A stretch of DNA of 5,674 bases, taken from contig CAJXBY010000170.1 of the NCBI GenBank assembly GCA_913051905.1, positions 1 to 5,674 of the forward strand, written 5' to 3'. Source of the stretch: an uncultured Gammaproteobacteria bacterium. Its GTDB lineage: Bacteria; Pseudomonadota; Gammaproteobacteria; Arenicellales; UBA868. A model generated the notes under the pieces. The model had not been told where the DNA came from. It was given only the letters and a program-made list of their open reading frames with translations, and did no database searches. Position numbers and translations under genes: made by a program. This document shows positions 5,531 through 5,674 of the stretch, in pieces; positions within the stretch are counted from its first letter, which is position 1, and each line of letters starts with the position of its first letter.

Positions 5531-5674
5531 CACGAGGAGCTGGAGGCCGCGCTGGAGAAGATGAAGGAGAATTTGGCCACCGCGGGTGGCAGCATCGAGG
5601 ACGTCGTCCGATTCAATTGTTTTCTGAAAGGTCTCGACGAAAGGATCCATACGGGCCGCCGTAGTAGGGCCGAA
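5531..5674 (+). pseudogene. Fragment resembling a Rid/YjgF family protein
   Basis: Forty-eight open codons run to the window edge. The stretch E-A-A-L-E-K-M-K-E-N-L-A-T-A-G-G-S-I-E-D-V-V-R-F-N-C-F-L-K matches the central helix and following strand of Rid (RidA/YjgF/UK114) proteins, whose common form is ...ALENhkxxLEAAGSSLxDVVKxxVFLxD. RidA members deaminate reactive enamine/imine intermediates, but this piece lacks the N-terminal strands and the C-terminal catalytic Arg region, so the subgroup cannot be told. After about 5640 the sequence (R-I-H-T-G-R-R-S-R-A-E) no longer looks like the family, so the fragment may end there or be diverged. GC of 33/60 at 5581-5640 is lower than in the two preceding fragments, suggesting a third source. 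There is no start codon or ribosome binding site, and it begins right where the membrane-protein fragment stops. Confidence 0.5.

Noticed and set aside
5089..5648. GGATCC sites (5089-5094 and 5643-5648) as restriction-ligation joins of a cloning library.
   Set aside because: The first lies inside continuous membrane-protein coding sequence, and no GATC sits at the grpE join or near 5521-5535, so the sites do not track the joins.
4856..5650. A single 264-residue membrane protein on the minus strand.
   Set aside because: Only the middle (about 5075-5521) looks like a membrane protein. The start overlaps the Rid-like piece in antisense and the end overlaps the cysteine-rich domain in antisense. 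The long open frame is an effect of high GC.

Overview
The first 4.6 kb are a chromosomal segment of a gammaproteobacterium of moderate GC content. It carries the conserved block rnfH > < bamE - recN - nadK <> hrcA - grpE. All five older genes are intact or cut only by the window edge, and their products match RnfH, BamE, RecN, NadK and HrcA in length and motifs. The lineage below class level cannot be read from the sequence. Having both HrcA and a sigma-32-type promoter before grpE fits non-enteric gammaproteobacteria.

Layout: the 3' end of rnfH (+, 1-113) meets bamE (-, 116-544) tail to tail with a 2-bp gap. recN (-) and nadK (-) lie upstream of bamE and are separated from each other by 18 bp, so nadK-recN is probably one transcript. 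A 179-bp divergent region (3194-3372) separates nadK from hrcA (+). It holds an extended -10 candidate for hrcA and a bulged 12-bp inverted repeat around that -10. A 125-bp gap after hrcA carries a clear sigma-32-like promoter in front of grpE. The genes serve outer-membrane assembly (BamE), DNA repair (RecN), NADP supply (NadK) and heat-shock control (HrcA, GrpE).

From about 4640-4690 onward the character changes. GrpE loses its identity after some 31-46 residues of its disordered N-terminus. Local GC jumps from about 57% (4561-4620) to 73% (4621-4740). The last kilobase is a patchwork of pieces of at least three unrelated genes in alternating orientation: a cysteine-rich domain of a kind known from microalgae (+), the middle of a polytopic membrane protein resembling myxobacterial-type glycosyltransferase-like proteins (-), and part of a Rid/YjgF-like protein (+). 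None has a native start or stop. The simplest reading is a chimeric contig end (amplification, library or assembly artefact) rather than a real locus. No undescribed biological system is evident. The most interesting native signals are the inverted repeat between nadK and hrcA and the grpE promoter/leader.
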